Shown here: piece after piece, positions 32,723 through 46,039 of the stretch
How positions within the stretch are numbered: the first letter of the stretch is position 1
Layout: the number at the start of each line of letters is the position of its first letter
NCBI GenBank assembly: GCA_011634665.1
Contig: WAEK01000006.1
Span: 2,362,001 to 2,426,000 of the forward strand
Source of the DNA: Mortierella sp. BCC40632
Taxonomy: Eukaryota > Mortierellomycota > Mortierellomycetes > Mortierellales > Mortierellaceae
DNA: 64,000 bases
Direction: 5' to 3'
The notes under the pieces: model-generated
What the model was told of the DNA's origin: nothing
What the model saw: only the letters and a program-made list of their open reading frames with translations
Database searches by the model: none
Program-made: the position numbers and the translations under genes

Positions 32723-33826
32723 AGCCTCCTCTCGAAAGTATCCTGTCTACGCACTCATTTGAATAAATGCTTTTTTTTCGGTGACGTGGGGAAGCCGCTG
32801 TGCGCAGGGCAGATGCATGGAGTACCCGACTGCCAAGGATTGTCAATGGATGAATGCGGAGAAGTGATGCTGTGGTATTCCATCATGAGAATAACGCCCC
32901 TGAGTGCATGACGCTTGTCGGGGCATTGGGATGTAGCACTAGGAACCCAGTGGATGTCATGATGTGTGTGAATGGAGATGGGAGGACGAGATTTAGAGAC
33001 CGAATCAGATCAAATGGTCTTTTTTTTAGGACGCTCATTCTCTCGCTCTCGTTCTCTTCTCTTCTTTCTTTCTTTCTTCTCAGTCCTCATCTTTCCGCAT
33101 CCTCGCCGTTCTCTGCTTGTGTACGTTCGCTTTCCATTCTCTTTTCTCCATCCTACTCCCCTGCTCTTCTCATCTCATCTGTCCCGCTTTTGTTGTTTCC
33201 TTCCGTCGTGCTTGTTCTCTCTCTATCTCTCTCCTTGTCGTCCTGTCCATTATTTGCTCCATCCGTCTCGCCCACACACGCACACACAGACTTTCTATCT
33301 CTCTCTTTCAATCTTTCACTCTCGCTGAAGAACGCAATAAAACCAAAGGGCAATGAACATGAATGCGGTCGGCTCCATCCCCATCTCCACCTTTCTGATC
33401 GGCCAGCAGCCTGTCTAATTGTATGATCCTCCAGGAGAAATCATTTCGGCAGTGGTCATGTCCCTCCTTGCCCAGCCTCCTCCTCCCCCTCTCCAATGCC
33501 TATCCGTTCATTTCCAGTTCAGTCAGCCTCACCGCCTCTCTCTCTCTTGCGGATTAAGAAAAGATCCACTCTATCCTCTCCCTTTTGTTGCCTCAGCCTA
33601 ACCTACGCGCCGCATCTTTCTTCTTTTGCTCTCATCCCTGGCCCTTTTTTTTTTTTTTTTTTTTTTTTTCTTTTTTCATTGCCTCCTCTTTTCATTTTTA
33701 CTTTCTCCATCCATCCCTATCTGTGCTGACCATTTCTTACTTTTTTCTATTGGCTGATCAGGAATCCTCACCAGCCCTGCTCTTTCGCCAAGACAGTTCT
33801 TTCTACCTGATCAGTTTAAAGCACCA
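31705..33826. other. intergenic region upstream of ARS2
   Basis: Only low-complexity open frames. It contains the CT microsatellite at 32651-32720, a CT-rich leader (33010-33320) and a T run at 33640-33669. The promoter of ARS2 presumably lies here. No gene recognised. Confidence 0.5.
32651..32720. repeat. (CT)n microsatellite
   Basis: About 35 CT units in intergenic DNA. Confidence 0.95.
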
Positions 33827-34572
33827 ATGCCAAAGGATTACTACGGTCGCGGAGACTATTCGGACGATGACTCGATGTCACGAAGCCGGGACCGATTCCG
33901 TCGGGAAAGAAGTCCAGAAAAAGACGATTTTGGCCGAGATAAGAGACGAAGAAAAGCCTCGGCTTCCCCTGACGATAGAGGTAAGGGTCTCTTGCCCCCA
34001 CCACCGCCTACCTCCTTCCTCCCCCCTACTACTACCACCGACCCTTATTATCTTTAGAAAAACAAACAAGGAACAGAAAGAAAGAAAGAAGGAAAAAAGG
34101 AGTTTTTGATTCGGAGATGAACGACTTTTTTTTTTTTTTTTTTTTTTTGCATCTCTAACCACCAAGTCTCGCCTCCTCTCTGGACCTTACAACCTCTTTT
34201 ACCTACCTCTACCACCTCCTTATTAGAGAGGCGGCCAAGGCGGAATCGCTCGCTTTCCAAGGATGGTGATGCCATAGAGCCAGGCGACCGTTATATTCCC
34301 AACTACGAGCGTGATGGATATAATCCAGCACCACGCTATAATCGACCCGATCACTACAGCCGTCATGAATCTGACTATCGTGGATCAAGGTACGCTTTCC
34401 CCACGCACACAAACGGGAGGCTCTGACAAGGGGAGGAGGGGGCGACGGGATGCAGGAGCTGTAAAAGGGATACCAGGAAAAGGAAGTGGAATGTAACACG
34501 CATGAATCATGCTTCTCCCGTAGGAGCGCCTGAGCGCCAGGTCACCTCAAAGGATCTTTGGAGAATATTGTT

Positions 34573-34622
<50 letters not shown>

Positions 34623-37600
34623 AAGAGAGAGAGAAGGAATATGTGCTTAAGCCTCTCTGTTCCGCAATCACTTCAAGATTGAACTTGACACAAAAGTGTG
34701 TGCGAGCTCCCCGCTAGCTGTGAACCCAGTAAGCCGATTTACTAATGGAGCTATTCTCTCCTCTTCCTTCATTTCGCCTTTGTAGACGTCGTGATGACTA
34801 TGGCGATTTGGATGGTCATGACTCTCCATATGGCCATGGCGGTCCGGACATGCATCATGGCTGGGGCGGTCACAACAACAATGGCGGCGGTGGTGGCGGC
34901 AGTGGCGGCGGGTTTGACAGGATGGATGATCCAATGAAACTCGACTATATGATTTCGTTCAAGCACTATTGTGATTACATTCGAAGTCTCGATCGAGCCT
35001 CGCACCGGTATAAGCGATACACGGATGAGGAACTGCAGGCCCGGTATGCCACCTACCGCGAAGAGTTCACGGCCAAACACTTGAATGCATTCTTTGAAGC
35101 TCACAAGACGGAGGCTTGGTTCCAAGAAAAATACCACCCAGAGTTGTCAAAGACAAGAACAGAGGAGGCGATCGCGCTGAAGCAATCTCTATTTGACAAA
35201 TTTGCAGTTGACCTGGCCACCGGTAAATACGATAATACGACTTGCGATGAGGCCGTAGCAAAGAAGAACGCCGCCACGGCAGCAGCAGAGTCAAAGACAA
35301 GCAAGAGCAATGCCGAAGGAGAGTCTTCTGAGACAGGCAATGGCGACACAGACAAGGACGGGGATGTTAAGGTCGATGAGGATGGAAATGGCACACCTGT
35401 GTGGTTGTACCTGAGGACGATCCTGCCCAATGTCTCGCGGGATTCTATTCTTGAGGTATGGAAACCGATCATATCTATCCACTGTACCATTTCTTTCCAT
35501 TGCTATACCTTTCAAGTACTGACAGAGAGCATTTGTATCACCTTGACACATTATAGCGCTGTAAAAAGGTCGAAGGCTTTATGATGCTTTCGCTCTCTGA
35601 GCCGCATCCTTTAAAAGATCTGCAGCGTATCGGTTGGATCAAATTCAAACACGGCACGGATCTTCAGGAAGCACTCGAAAAGGTTTCAGAACCAACAACA
35701 GAAGACTTTCAGGTGTCCACTGCTGATCATCGTCCCACTCGTGCACGCTACACACATGAGATCGCCAACAGCGACGATCGTATTGAGGCTGACTATGAGC
35801 TTGCCAAGGCTCTTGTCAAGGTGTGTGACGAGAATCTAGCCAAGATCGGAGGTGGTTCTTCAGCAGAAGGTGGTGCAGAGGCGATGGAAAAGGATGACGA
35901 TACTGGAGCGGGAGGCAGCAAGTACGATGGTGCAACTCTTCTGGAAGCTAGACTCAAGGACGTAATTCTTCCCACTCTGGACAACAAAATGGATGAAGGT
36001 GACCAGGAAGAGGGTGCATTAGCACCCGTCAAGATCGTACAGGTGGTAAGTCTTTGTCAAGAAAGCCTTGTTGTTGTCTGATTCTATCAAGAGAAACTTC
36101 ATCCCGCTGACTAGCATTATGATTGATTGATTGGACTACTCAGCGCCGCTCACTGGACTTGTACATCGAGTATTTGCGTCAAGTACACTTGTTTTGCTAC
36201 TACTGTGGAGGAGACAGTGATAATGTGGAAGAATTTGCTCGTAAATGCAGCCGGCATTTCCGTAATCCCGATGCAAAGGCCCCTGTGAACAACACCAAAG
36301 GTATTGTTGAATGATTTAGTCAAGAACCGTTCGTTTTGCTAATGACACCCTTGAAACGGCAGACTTTTTACACCGAGCGGGAAACTAATTCTAAAGTCAT
36401 TTTTTGTGCTGATTTTAGGAGCAACTTGGGTCAAGAACCTAGAGCAGAAGCTAAACCTCAGGATCAAACCACCCACGGATGAGGAACTGGTCAAACTTGG
36501 TGGAAAATCCTTGGAAAAGTAATGATTGTTCCTTCCAATTGTGCAGGACCAGAGGAAGACTTTTCCTTGAGAATTTGCTTGTCATGGATAGAATGGGACG
36601 ATTAACCCATGGACCTTTAAAATCCCATCCAATTAGGAATGTACTCAAATTCCTGCAGGGCAAGACACAGCAGGATGAACCAACAAAGTTCCGATGCAAG
36701 ATCTGCACAAAACCCTTCCGTGGTGATGAGTTTGTGCACAAGCATATTCGGTCAAAGCATCCAGAAGAAGTCAAGACTCTTGAGAATAATGTATGAGGAA
36801 AACGCCTTGGGCTCCTATGGAAGAGTTATTACTCTGGGATAGAACAGTTTTCAGCTCTACTAACATCATCGACTTTTTTTTTCTCCTGCCCATAGATTCA
36901 ATTGTTCAACAACTATGTCATTGACCCGAACCACATAAACCCTGCAGCTCAGCAGCAACAGCCTGCTCAACAACAACCAGGCTTTGGCTTTGGTATGGGA
37001 CCAGGAATGTATGGAGCAAGCAGCGGACACCCTCCCATGCCGATGGGCTTTATGTCAGGGATGATGCCTATGGGCATGCCACCATTTATGAATCCAGCGG
37101 CAGCTGTTGGGATGTCACCTTTCCCTCCAAACATGATTCCACCTTCGTTCTCGGCCACAGGAGCCGTTGCAGGCACACCAATGGATCAGATTCCAAGAAT
37201 AGGATTCGATATTGCAAAGCGTCGTGGATCTAAGGACGAGGACCGGTCAAGGTACGGTGGAATGGGCGGCATTGGCGGCGGTGCTGGCGGAAGCCGGTCC
37301 GACGGTGCAGGATCAGGATCTCGACCTATGATGCTTGATCCCAGGAGGTATGAGCTTTACTTTTTTTTTTTTTTTTTTTCCCTCAATTTTCTTGGTTTCA
37401 GCTTGCATAATGATCAGGAGAGGAAAGAGAGGAGGGAGAAAGAAATGGGAATAGGAGGCTTTTTAGATGAGAAATGCTTTTATGTTTTATGGACTACTAA
37501 CCATGAGACTTTTATCTTTTTTTTTCTTTTTTCTTCTTTTGGGAAATGGTAGTCGGATGACAGACCCTCGTCAAGTAAAGTCCTATGTGGATTTGGATGC

Positions 37601-37643
37601 GCCTGCAGAGGGAGATATCGACACCAAATACAGTCTATGGTAA
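33827..37643 (+). CDS. ARS2: ARS2/SERRATE RNA-processing factor
   Basis: Homologue of ARS2/SRRT (plant SERRATE, fission yeast Pir2), a nuclear zinc-finger protein that binds the cap-binding complex and directs capped RNAs to processing, export or decay. Nine exons (33827-33980, 34227-34389, 34786-35455, 35557-36045, 36144-36300, 36419-36518, 36637-36790, 36896-37347, 37553-37643) join in frame to 809 aa. Visible parts: an Arg/Ser/Asp-rich N-terminus; a Gly-rich loop; the conserved helical core from DYMISFKHYCDYIRSL (about residue 155); LSLSEPHPLKDLQRIGWIKF (about 340-360), the family signature; a C2H2 finger CKIC..HKHIRSKH (Cys598, Cys601, His614, His619); a Met/Gly/Pro-rich stretch; and the family-typical end DPRQVKSYVDLDAPAEGD. 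An intron of only 26 nt at 36519 would be an alternative but is too short to be credible. Confidence 0.95.
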
Positions 37644-38145
37644 TGGAGAACTGGGATCATGTGTTAGCCAGCAAAAACGTAACCCCCCCGTTGGATTAAA
37701 AAAGAGAAGAAAAAAAAAGAAAAAGAAAAAAACACACACACACACAAAAAAAAAAGAAAGGGCTACAACTGTCGAAATGAAGGACCAACCTTACCTTGCG
37801 TCCAGAGATCCCCATAGTGGATTATGTTCTTTCGATCTTTTCTCTCTTTCTCTCTCTCTCTCTCTCTTCTTTTTTCTCAAGGACAAGCAAATTGTGAACT
37901 TCAATCAAAATAAAAATTTAAAAAAAATAGGAAGTAGTCATTCTTTCCGCTATTACTCATTTTACTTTTCCCCAAGAGAAGATTGGGCTAAGTAGGATTA
38001 GAAGGAGGCAAATGGAAGGATCTGTGTCAACGAACCATGTGAATGTGAAAGTTCCAAAAAATCAACAACAGTCAATGGATAAAGATGCATATTTTTTTGT
38101 ATTACTATATTACTATTGCTTGATTTCAGAATTGGTCAAATCTAT
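37644..38145. other. convergent 3' flanks
   Basis: About 500 bp between the tail-to-tail ARS2 and channel genes, with A-rich and CA-rich runs (37701-37760) and a CT run (37845-37867). No gene seen. Confidence 0.6.
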
Positions 38146-41100
38146 CTACTTTTGTTCACTCTTGCCACGCGTGAGTACAAAGACCATGTCCGTGTCCAGG
38201 ACAATCGTATCCAACAGAGGGTTCGTGACTGAGTAACATCTTGAGCTGCCTCCGATACCCAACTGAACCATGGTTGGATCATCACCCTGAAGTCTCAACA
38301 ATCCAATTGGAATCACACCTTTATCCAAGGCCAAATGTTCATACAGGTGTAAGAAATTAATATGGCGATGGTCGTAAAAATAATCCGAATCCAGACTTGG
38401 TCCACATTCTCCACTACAGGCTCCATAACCCTTCTTGCCATTGCCACTTCCATGATGCTTCGCCTTGTTTCGCTTGTTCTTACTGCGTCGACCAGACGTG
38501 CCTCGCTCAAAGAGTTCACTCAGCTTTTGCTTTCCCTTTGAGAACGAGGACACGTTCTCAGTAGCTTTTTTGGCCTCTTTTTGTTTCTTTTCATGGTGGT
38601 GATGGTGTGCGTGAGGGTGTTCCGAAGAATTGGACGCTTCGGGGACATCAGAGGCCTGATCTTCTGTCGTTGTTGCAGCTGCCTCGTCATCGCTGCTGTT
38701 TCCACTGCTGGTGCCACTGCCACTGCCGCTGCCACTGCCACTGCCACTACCGCTGCCAGATGAGGTCGTTGTGCAGCAAGATCCCGACTGAATTGTTTTC
38801 ACGCCAAAGCCTTCAGGAACAGGAATGCATTCCAAATAACAACCTGCACCATATTGCTTAAACAAATGATAGTCGCGTTTGACATCAGCTTTTGTCTGGA
38901 TACCGCAAAGCAACTTGATCAACTGCAACAAACTCGGGTTCGAGTAAAGTTGGTAGAGGACATGATCCAATAGGCCTCCTACAAGCACGCCTCCCGAGGC
39001 GTAGATCGGGTTGTGATAGAAATCACCTGCTCCTTGGTCAGTTGCAGCCCTCCTCCTAACGACCTGGGTATGTGGGAATCCATAATATCCGTTGTCCGTC
39101 TCTGGGCCAAACGCAGGGGTCTCTGGGGAAAGATCAGCTCCGTCCATCCGCATAGGTGGCTCTGCTATGCTGTCACCATGTCGATCAATGCTACCATCAG
39201 TCCTTCGAAGCTGTAGGAACTCAACAGACCGTTCCTCGACAAGCTCATAGACGCACTGGGGACCATCGTTCAAGGACTGATGAGTCACAGTCTTGGTCGT
39301 GGGTGGTGGTCCATGATCCAAAGACGCCAAGCTTTCGTGTACTACGGGCATGCCCGTCTTCTTGCCCAGGTTGCTGCTACCGATACCATTACTGCCTCCA
39401 TTGGTAATACCAGATCTACTTCCACTGCTCAACTGGTCCGCTTTAGTCGCTTGATGGTCGGAAAAGATCTGTTGGACTAAAATTCGGTTGATCACAGCAA
39501 TGCTGTCAAGGAAAGATCCATCGACGCCTCCATTTTCGGGATGTCGCAAAAACAGATATTTGCTCGACTTTGTAATCGCAGCTCTCTCGAGGTCATCGCG
39601 AGACAGGCAGTCTCCCTGGGAGATTGCGGAACAAATTAATCAAAAGAAGAAAACAGTAATGTCAATAAAAAAAACATACACACACACTAACCCGGAACGA
39701 GACCATCATCAGCATGAACAGAATCGATCATGAATAACTTACGATTAGGAAATAGAGGCGAGGAAAACATTTGAGTAGCTTGAACTCTTGTGGTTCGGGC
39801 TCCCTTGAGCACAAAATCACAATGTCCTGCAGCCTCTTCAAATGTGCAGAACGAAGCGTGCAAACGAGACGGAAGATATCGTAGTTGGGAGAGCAAATCA
39901 GAATATGACCTTGCGATGGATCGGATCCAATCTTCCTGCTTTCCTTGTCTCCACGTTTTCTGGCAAACAAAGGAGAGATGGGTGGGTTGGACAACTCACC
40001 CTCCGAGATGGCTCCTCCCGTTCGATCGATTTCTGCTGCTTCTTGTTGTTCCTTTCGAAGTTCAACCACATCTGCCCAGCGGGAGATCACCATACTCGAG
40101 GCCTGTCGCTCATTAATATGGTCCGGCTCAAGAAGGATACAAAGTGGCAGCTTGGCACCTGCGTAAGGCGCGGTAGGGTATCCAATACGAAGGCCTGTTG
40201 CATCTTCATCAAGGAGTGCTAGTCGATTCAAAGAATTTTCCGAGCCTCGGGTATGGGGCAATCTGAGCTGGAGAAACTCCCTCTCATGACTCTTTGGAGA
40301 GGACTCCAAGGGCCTGGTTGGCTCCCGAGAGATTTCCCTGATTGGCTGTGCCTTTGGTGAAACAGGAGATCCTGGCTCCTTAAAAGCCTGATCTGAGCTT
40401 TCGCTATCGGCCTCTGACATGAATCGGACTTCAGGCTCAACATCGATTTCTTCCTCATTGGTAACGATTTTCGGCATGGCAACGTTGACTTGGAAGTGTC
40501 CTTCAGCCCTACGACTATTGAATGAGTTTCGATCACTCTGGAAACGGCGATGCGAAAGTCGAGACTTTCTAGCTGCAATGCCACAATGATGAGTCGAGGC
40601 CAAGGTTTTCAATGCCTTGCCAAAATTCTCTGCATGGTATTCGGGACCAATGCCCTCATAGCCATCATCCTGAGTTCGATGAAGGTGTTGCAAAAAGCCG
40701 TCGAGCTGCCTCTCGGTCAACTCACTAATATCCTCGAGGTCTTTGGGGTTTTGGGCGATAAAGATGCATTGCTCATTGTGTTGGAACCGATACTCCTTTC
40801 CTGGGTTCAGTGCAGTATGATACTCGCCAGATCGCAAACGTATCCGGACTCCAAACAAAACTACCTGAAAGCGTCGGTACAAAAACTAGATGCAGTAAGG
40901 GAAAAAAAATAGTTAGCAGGAAAGATAATGAAGGAAGAGGGCCGATCATTCAAAACATCCTGTTCCTTATGGCATACCCAGGAAACAAATCCGAATGGCT
41001 TTCCGTCAAAGATTGGGTTCAGATACGAGATATAGAATTCATTTCCAAGACTGTCATCGTATTCAGCCTCCCAAAGCTCCGAAAACTTTTCTGAGGGACG

Positions 41101-43351
41101 ATGTTGATGCAACAGGTTCAGAATCAATGTGGCAGAGGCTTGCTGCATACAGTTGAAAGCCAACAAGACTTGTCGAAGTTCATCCGCACACACGACCTGA
41201 GTAGCAGCCATCTTTTGATAGATCTCAGTTTCGGGTAAGAGATTGTAGGTGTAGATGGCAGAATCGCTCACGTTCCTGAAAGCCAAGGTAGAAAGGGTAT
41301 TGTGACGATCTTCTTCCTGAGGCGTGAATGGTGAGTTGCGGTCTGCAATGATGAAGATTCCCTCCGCATACCGAGCCTGGATTCTGTCCAAATCTTTACT
41401 ATCCTAAAATCAGATACAAAAAAAAGTTATGATAGCACGGATGAGTATCATATGGGTCACAAGTCCTTCCACATTCAATGTCCAGATGAGAGAGCCCCAC
41501 TTACTAGAGGTGTTCCCTTGAGATAAACAACCCTGTTCTTGTAGCGAGCTGACTGCAAAAGAGCCTGGACTTCTTTGGAAGGCTCGCTCAGACCAAGGAT
41601 AACGATTTTGAATGAAGCATTTGAGTATTCCTACCGGATTATTTCACCACAATGAAATGAAAGAAAGAAAAAGGAGAGAAAAATGCGTGCGTATAAGCAT
41701 AGAAGTCAAAGATGTTCACTTTCTGTATAGCTCTTGTTATTTACTCGACTAACTGAGACGAATGCATACCTTGTTGGTAAACCAGAACCCGTTCAGTACG
41801 TTAGCCAACTTTTGAGCCGAATGCAAAGATCCAGAGATGATCATGAATTTGTGTCCGCCTGTTTTGAAAATACCCTCTCCAGCTATTACGGATTTTTAGG
41901 TGACAGACGGTTGGAGATTAGTCCATAGATATAAATAATTACTCTCAGATATAGACTTGAGGTACTCAAAGGAGAATCAAACTTTTGACGGTGAAATACC
42001 TTTGGCTTGCTCAAGCGCATCAATGATACTGCCAATCATCCATGGGAAAACGGAGACGACGGCTGTGATAACCAAGATGACAATGGCATAACCAACCTGG
42101 TTCTTTGGTGTAACATCACCATATCCGATGGTACTCATGGTAATAAGCACAAAGTATCTAATGCATCCAGATCCAAGCTCATTATTAGTTATCCCTTTTA
42201 TTTTTTTTTTTTTTTTTTTTTTTTTGTTAATTGCTCTCCTACAAAGAAAAGCAGATAGGGGGACTTACAAGAGCTTCAGAAGATTATTGTGATCTCCAGA
42301 ATCAGTCAACTGATCATATTCAGCAATCTGGAATGCAGAGACGGCACAATAAATCAAGGTGACAATGTAGGCTGCAAAAATGATCATTTTGGACTTGAGG
42401 GGATCCATTGGCAGATCTAAAGTCGAATTTGGTAGTTAGGTTTTATGAACTTTTCAAGTAGCTTGGTGAGCCAAACAAAGAAATTAGACGAAAAAAAAAA
42501 AATAAATAAATAAAAAAAAATAGGATACCTGAAACACCGATGTCAATGTAGAAATTCAACATCTGTTGTACTCTCGAGACGAGAGCAATACTTTGCAAGA
42601 AATAAGGCACATAGAGCTGCTGGCCATTCTCGATAAACACAGAGACAATAAAGGGCATTGCGACAAATGTAGACACAATATGGCGTGTACTCCGGATTGA
42701 ACTCCATTTGGATTCTGCAAAGAGGACACTGCAAAGGACAGTGATAAAGTTGTAGGTTGCAATGGCCACAAGGACGTGCCAGAAGGTTTGGTTTCGTTCA
42801 ATAAACCGCCAATCTGACTCGTGGCCCTCAGGCCGTGTTAGGTAACAGGCCTCGACAAGGTATAGCAAACAAAATATTGCGTCTACGACAACATTCACCA
42901 CGTTCTAATTGACATGATGGAATGGCAGGAGAGATAGTGAGTAAGAATGAAGAAAAAAAAGGGAGGGGGGCAATTTGCTAGAATGATTCGACAGGAACCA
43001 AAAGTCGTGGCAAGAAGGCAAACTGGTTTCGTCCGGTCTTAAAGAACAAAGTTGCAAAGTCATACCAAGATGGTTGAAGTGATCTTTTCATCTGTAGTAT
43101 CGGGTGACAAGATCAAGTCCTTTAACCAGTAGCACGTGGCCATAAACCGACTTGGAGGTGCACCGATCGAATTTTGACGCTGGAGCTGATTCCGCCGAGC
43201 ACTGATGGACCCCGAATAGTGACCATTGCTGGCTATTGAAGAGTTGGACATAACACTCCGGAAGGACTCGTGGCGAATCATCCTAGTGAGATAATTGTGG
43301 CCCGAGCACCGATTAATTTTAAAATCTGCCTCGTATGCCTGAAAGGAGTGG

Positions 43352-43389
<38 letters not shown>

Positions 43390-44134
43390 ATTGAGGGTCA
43401 TCCAAAGATTGAACAGCACTGAGGAAAAATTACCCTTCTCTAGCTGACCATGCTGCAGGCACAGAACGGTTCAGTGGGTCCTCCGGGTCACTAGAGTAAA
43501 GAAAATAGAGCCGTATAGAGAATGGATTAGGATCAGTCTGTTGTGAACTCTTGTGGAGAGAGGTTTAGGCATGTTTACAATCAAAGGAGATGGCTAAGCC
43601 GAACCATTCTCGGAGGACAGCTTAAGAATGACTTTTGAGCAGGTGGCCTTTGGGCCACCAAAAAGGACTTAAAGCGATGTGTAGAAGGATGACATACGTT
43701 GTCTGGCCGGGCACCTCTTTAATGGTAGCTCTCCGAGCAAGGTCAGCCGAGCTCGAAGCTTGAGCTCCGGAGGAAGTAGCGGAAGCCATGGTCGTTGGGA
43801 GGATGGTGCCCTTTGAGTCGCCTGCACCAGCCCTAGGATTGAATAGCCAGGATCGCCGACGGTTTGCGGGCTGGTCGCGGCTTCTTGATCTCGAGTATCG
43901 ATCGCCTGTCAGATCAACAGATGTGCGGGGACGGAGCAGCCAGGTGCGCTCACCATCAGTCGAAGTACGGGTCTGAGACCTTGGCAGAGGAGTGATCGCA
44001 AAGGAACTGTGCCTGGCGCCCCCAGACAGGTGTGACCGTGGAATCGACTCTGACCCGGCTCGGCCGCGCACATGGGCAAACGGCCTCGACTGTGGCGCCG
44101 TGGTGCCGTACAGGTTGCTCTCGTCGCTAGCCAT
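38146..44134 (-). CDS. Slo/BK-like RCK-domain potassium channel
   Basis: Six-TM potassium channel with a large cytosolic gating ring. Eleven minus-strand exons (44134-43698, 43490-43434, 43282-43066, 42904-42529, 42416-42269, 42157-42000, 41882-41770, 41630-41505, 41403-40978, 40885-39743, 39615-38146) join in frame to 1556 aa. The first 230 residues are disordered and contain two related motifs (TWLLRPR, SWLFNPR). TM helices S1-S4 occupy about 235-360, S5 about 370-395, and the selectivity filter TMSTIGYGDVTP about 419-429, then S6. RCK1 follows (KFMIISGSLHSAQKLANVL; KIVILGLSEPSKEVQALL; GIFIIADRN), then a long Ser-rich insert, RCK2 (GHILICSPNYDIFRLV; GDCLSRDDLERAAI) and a Ser-Gly repeat. S4 has almost no Arg. 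Best match by memory is the Slo (BK) family; gating by Ca2+ is not shown, as I see no clear calcium bowl. Confidence 0.9.
43353..43387 (-). repeat. homopolymer in a channel-gene intron
   Basis: About 35 T on the plus strand, which is poly(A) on the sense strand, inside the intron between exons 2 and 3. A similar run is at 42202-42225. Confidence 0.9.
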
Positions 44135-46039
44135 ATGTGTTTGGGGCGGTACTCGAATGAGATCTGGCGAGGAGGATGTGAGAACAAAGAGTCGGGCGAT
44201 GAGAATGCGAAGGAGCGAATGAATGCAGGCGGGATGAGAAAAAGGAAAAAAGAAATAAAAAAAGCGAGAGAGCTTGCAGAGCAAAGGCTGATCAGGGTAC
44301 GTTCGTCCCGAGGAGTGAGGCGGCGGAGAGAAAGAGAAAGAGAAAGAGAAAGAGTGAGAGCAGCGCATGCCCTGACATGACTGAATGGTTGATATCCTCC
44401 ACATCCTCAGCCCAGGCGCAAAAAAAAAAAGTACTCTCAGGCCTGGACATACATTGGTTGCGTCGCTTTGCTACCTTGTATGAACAGGATGACCTTTTCC
44501 CAGGGGTGAGCCTGTTGCAGCTTCTGCTTCATGACAATGCGCCGATGCCCTGGTCACTCTTGACCTCTGTGTCCCACCACTTGCAAGGCCCAGGCGGCCC
44601 ATGCACCTACCACAGGGCGAGGCAAGCAAATTTGCTCAAATTTTTGCCTGTCTCTCCTACTCCTATCTCGCTCATTTGCCTGTTCCGCGACCTGCAGCTT
44701 GATGGATCTCTATGGGCATGCCCCATTCAATGCATCATCTCTTTCTTCCTTTTCCATCGCCGAGTCCATTTGGCCCAAATCCATTGGAGCCCTTCCTGCA
44801 CTGTCACGCACGCGCGATGTGGACCCTGCGTCTTTTTTTTTCTTTCTCGTCTGTCCTCGTCCCTGTGCTCTTGTCGTCCAGACAGAAAAATGCCTCATCC
44901 CCGCATCAGACGTCGCCCTAACTCCTTCTCATCTACCTTTCTGGTCCATCTCTGAGTCGAGTCCCCGCCTGTCCTCGTGGACTTGGCCTTGGCTCTGTCC
45001 CCCGTCATGCTAGCCGAGTCGGGAGTGATAGGAGAACATGTGCAGACGGAGGTCCTCGAGGGAGAGGTGTGGCTTCAAGTGTCCCGCGCCTCTCTTCTCC
45101 GACTCCACTGATGAAACCTACGCGGTATTACCGCGGCAATGCCAAATGAACATGCACCGCCTTTTTGCTCCCAAAGCTTAGTCTCCACTCTTTAATGAAC
45201 ACGAGCTGAGCCATCCAAGTCGTCCAGTGCGGGCTGAGCGGTTAAGTTTCTCAGCGGCAACCTCAGTTCGCACCCTTCCCCCCTCCTCTCCAAAGCACGT
45301 TCGATGCGCGTCCTCAGACTCTCAGACTCTCTCTCCCCTGGCACGCGCATCTGGAATGCTTCAAGAGGCTAGTAGCTAAATCCATTAAATTAATAAAAAT
45401 AGCAATGGTAGCAAGAAATGATTAGTAATAATGCTTCCTGACTATTGCTTAGAGAAGTCAAGGCGACCTTCCGTGGACGACCGGCATTAAACGCTCCTTC
45501 GTCAGCTGGATGGCGATCGCCTTTTTCGGACATTGAATCATTGACCAAACTGTGTGTCGCTGGGGCCCTTGCCAGAAGTTTTCAATGAGATATCACCTTG
45601 GGAGGCGTAACCTCAGCAAATGCGGACCTTCTGCCCTGTCAACTATAGATTACTTCGTGCTTGAAACCATTCTGTGGGTGTTCCTTACAGTCTCATGTCT
45701 TTGTATTGTCCATCAAGTCCAAACTTACCCTTCTTCAAGAAAGTAACCTGAGAACAGAGCGCCCGAGGCGGTATGGCTAAAAGTATTCTCTAGATTATAT
45801 CTGGAAACTCTGAGAGCTCTAATACAAACATACAAAGTCAGGGAAATGTAGCCGGAGATATCGTAAACCATACTACTTCGTGCCTGTATAGTATAGCCCT
45901 AAAGATAGAGATTCGGTAATGAGTTTGTATACGAGTCGTACTTGGGGAAAAGCCCAGACTGGTTCTTTGTAACTTTGTGGCTAGCTTCCTGTTAGAAGCA
46001 GGACGTAGATCACTAGGCAGCTTGTGCTTGATCCTTATG
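44135..46039. other. intergenic region behind the channel 5' end
   Basis: Upstream of the channel: GA-rich 5' sequence (44330-44356), CT/C-rich sequence to about 45350, then AT-richer sequence. Open frames are short or low-complexity. Some of 45830-46039 on the minus strand may belong to the decayed channel copy, but I cannot align it. Confidence 0.45.

Noticed and set aside
36519..36544. 26-nt intron in ARS2 using the GCAG acceptor at about 36544
   Set aside because: Too short to splice; the acceptor at 36636 gives a 118-nt intron and a protein that matches the family spacing before the zinc finger.
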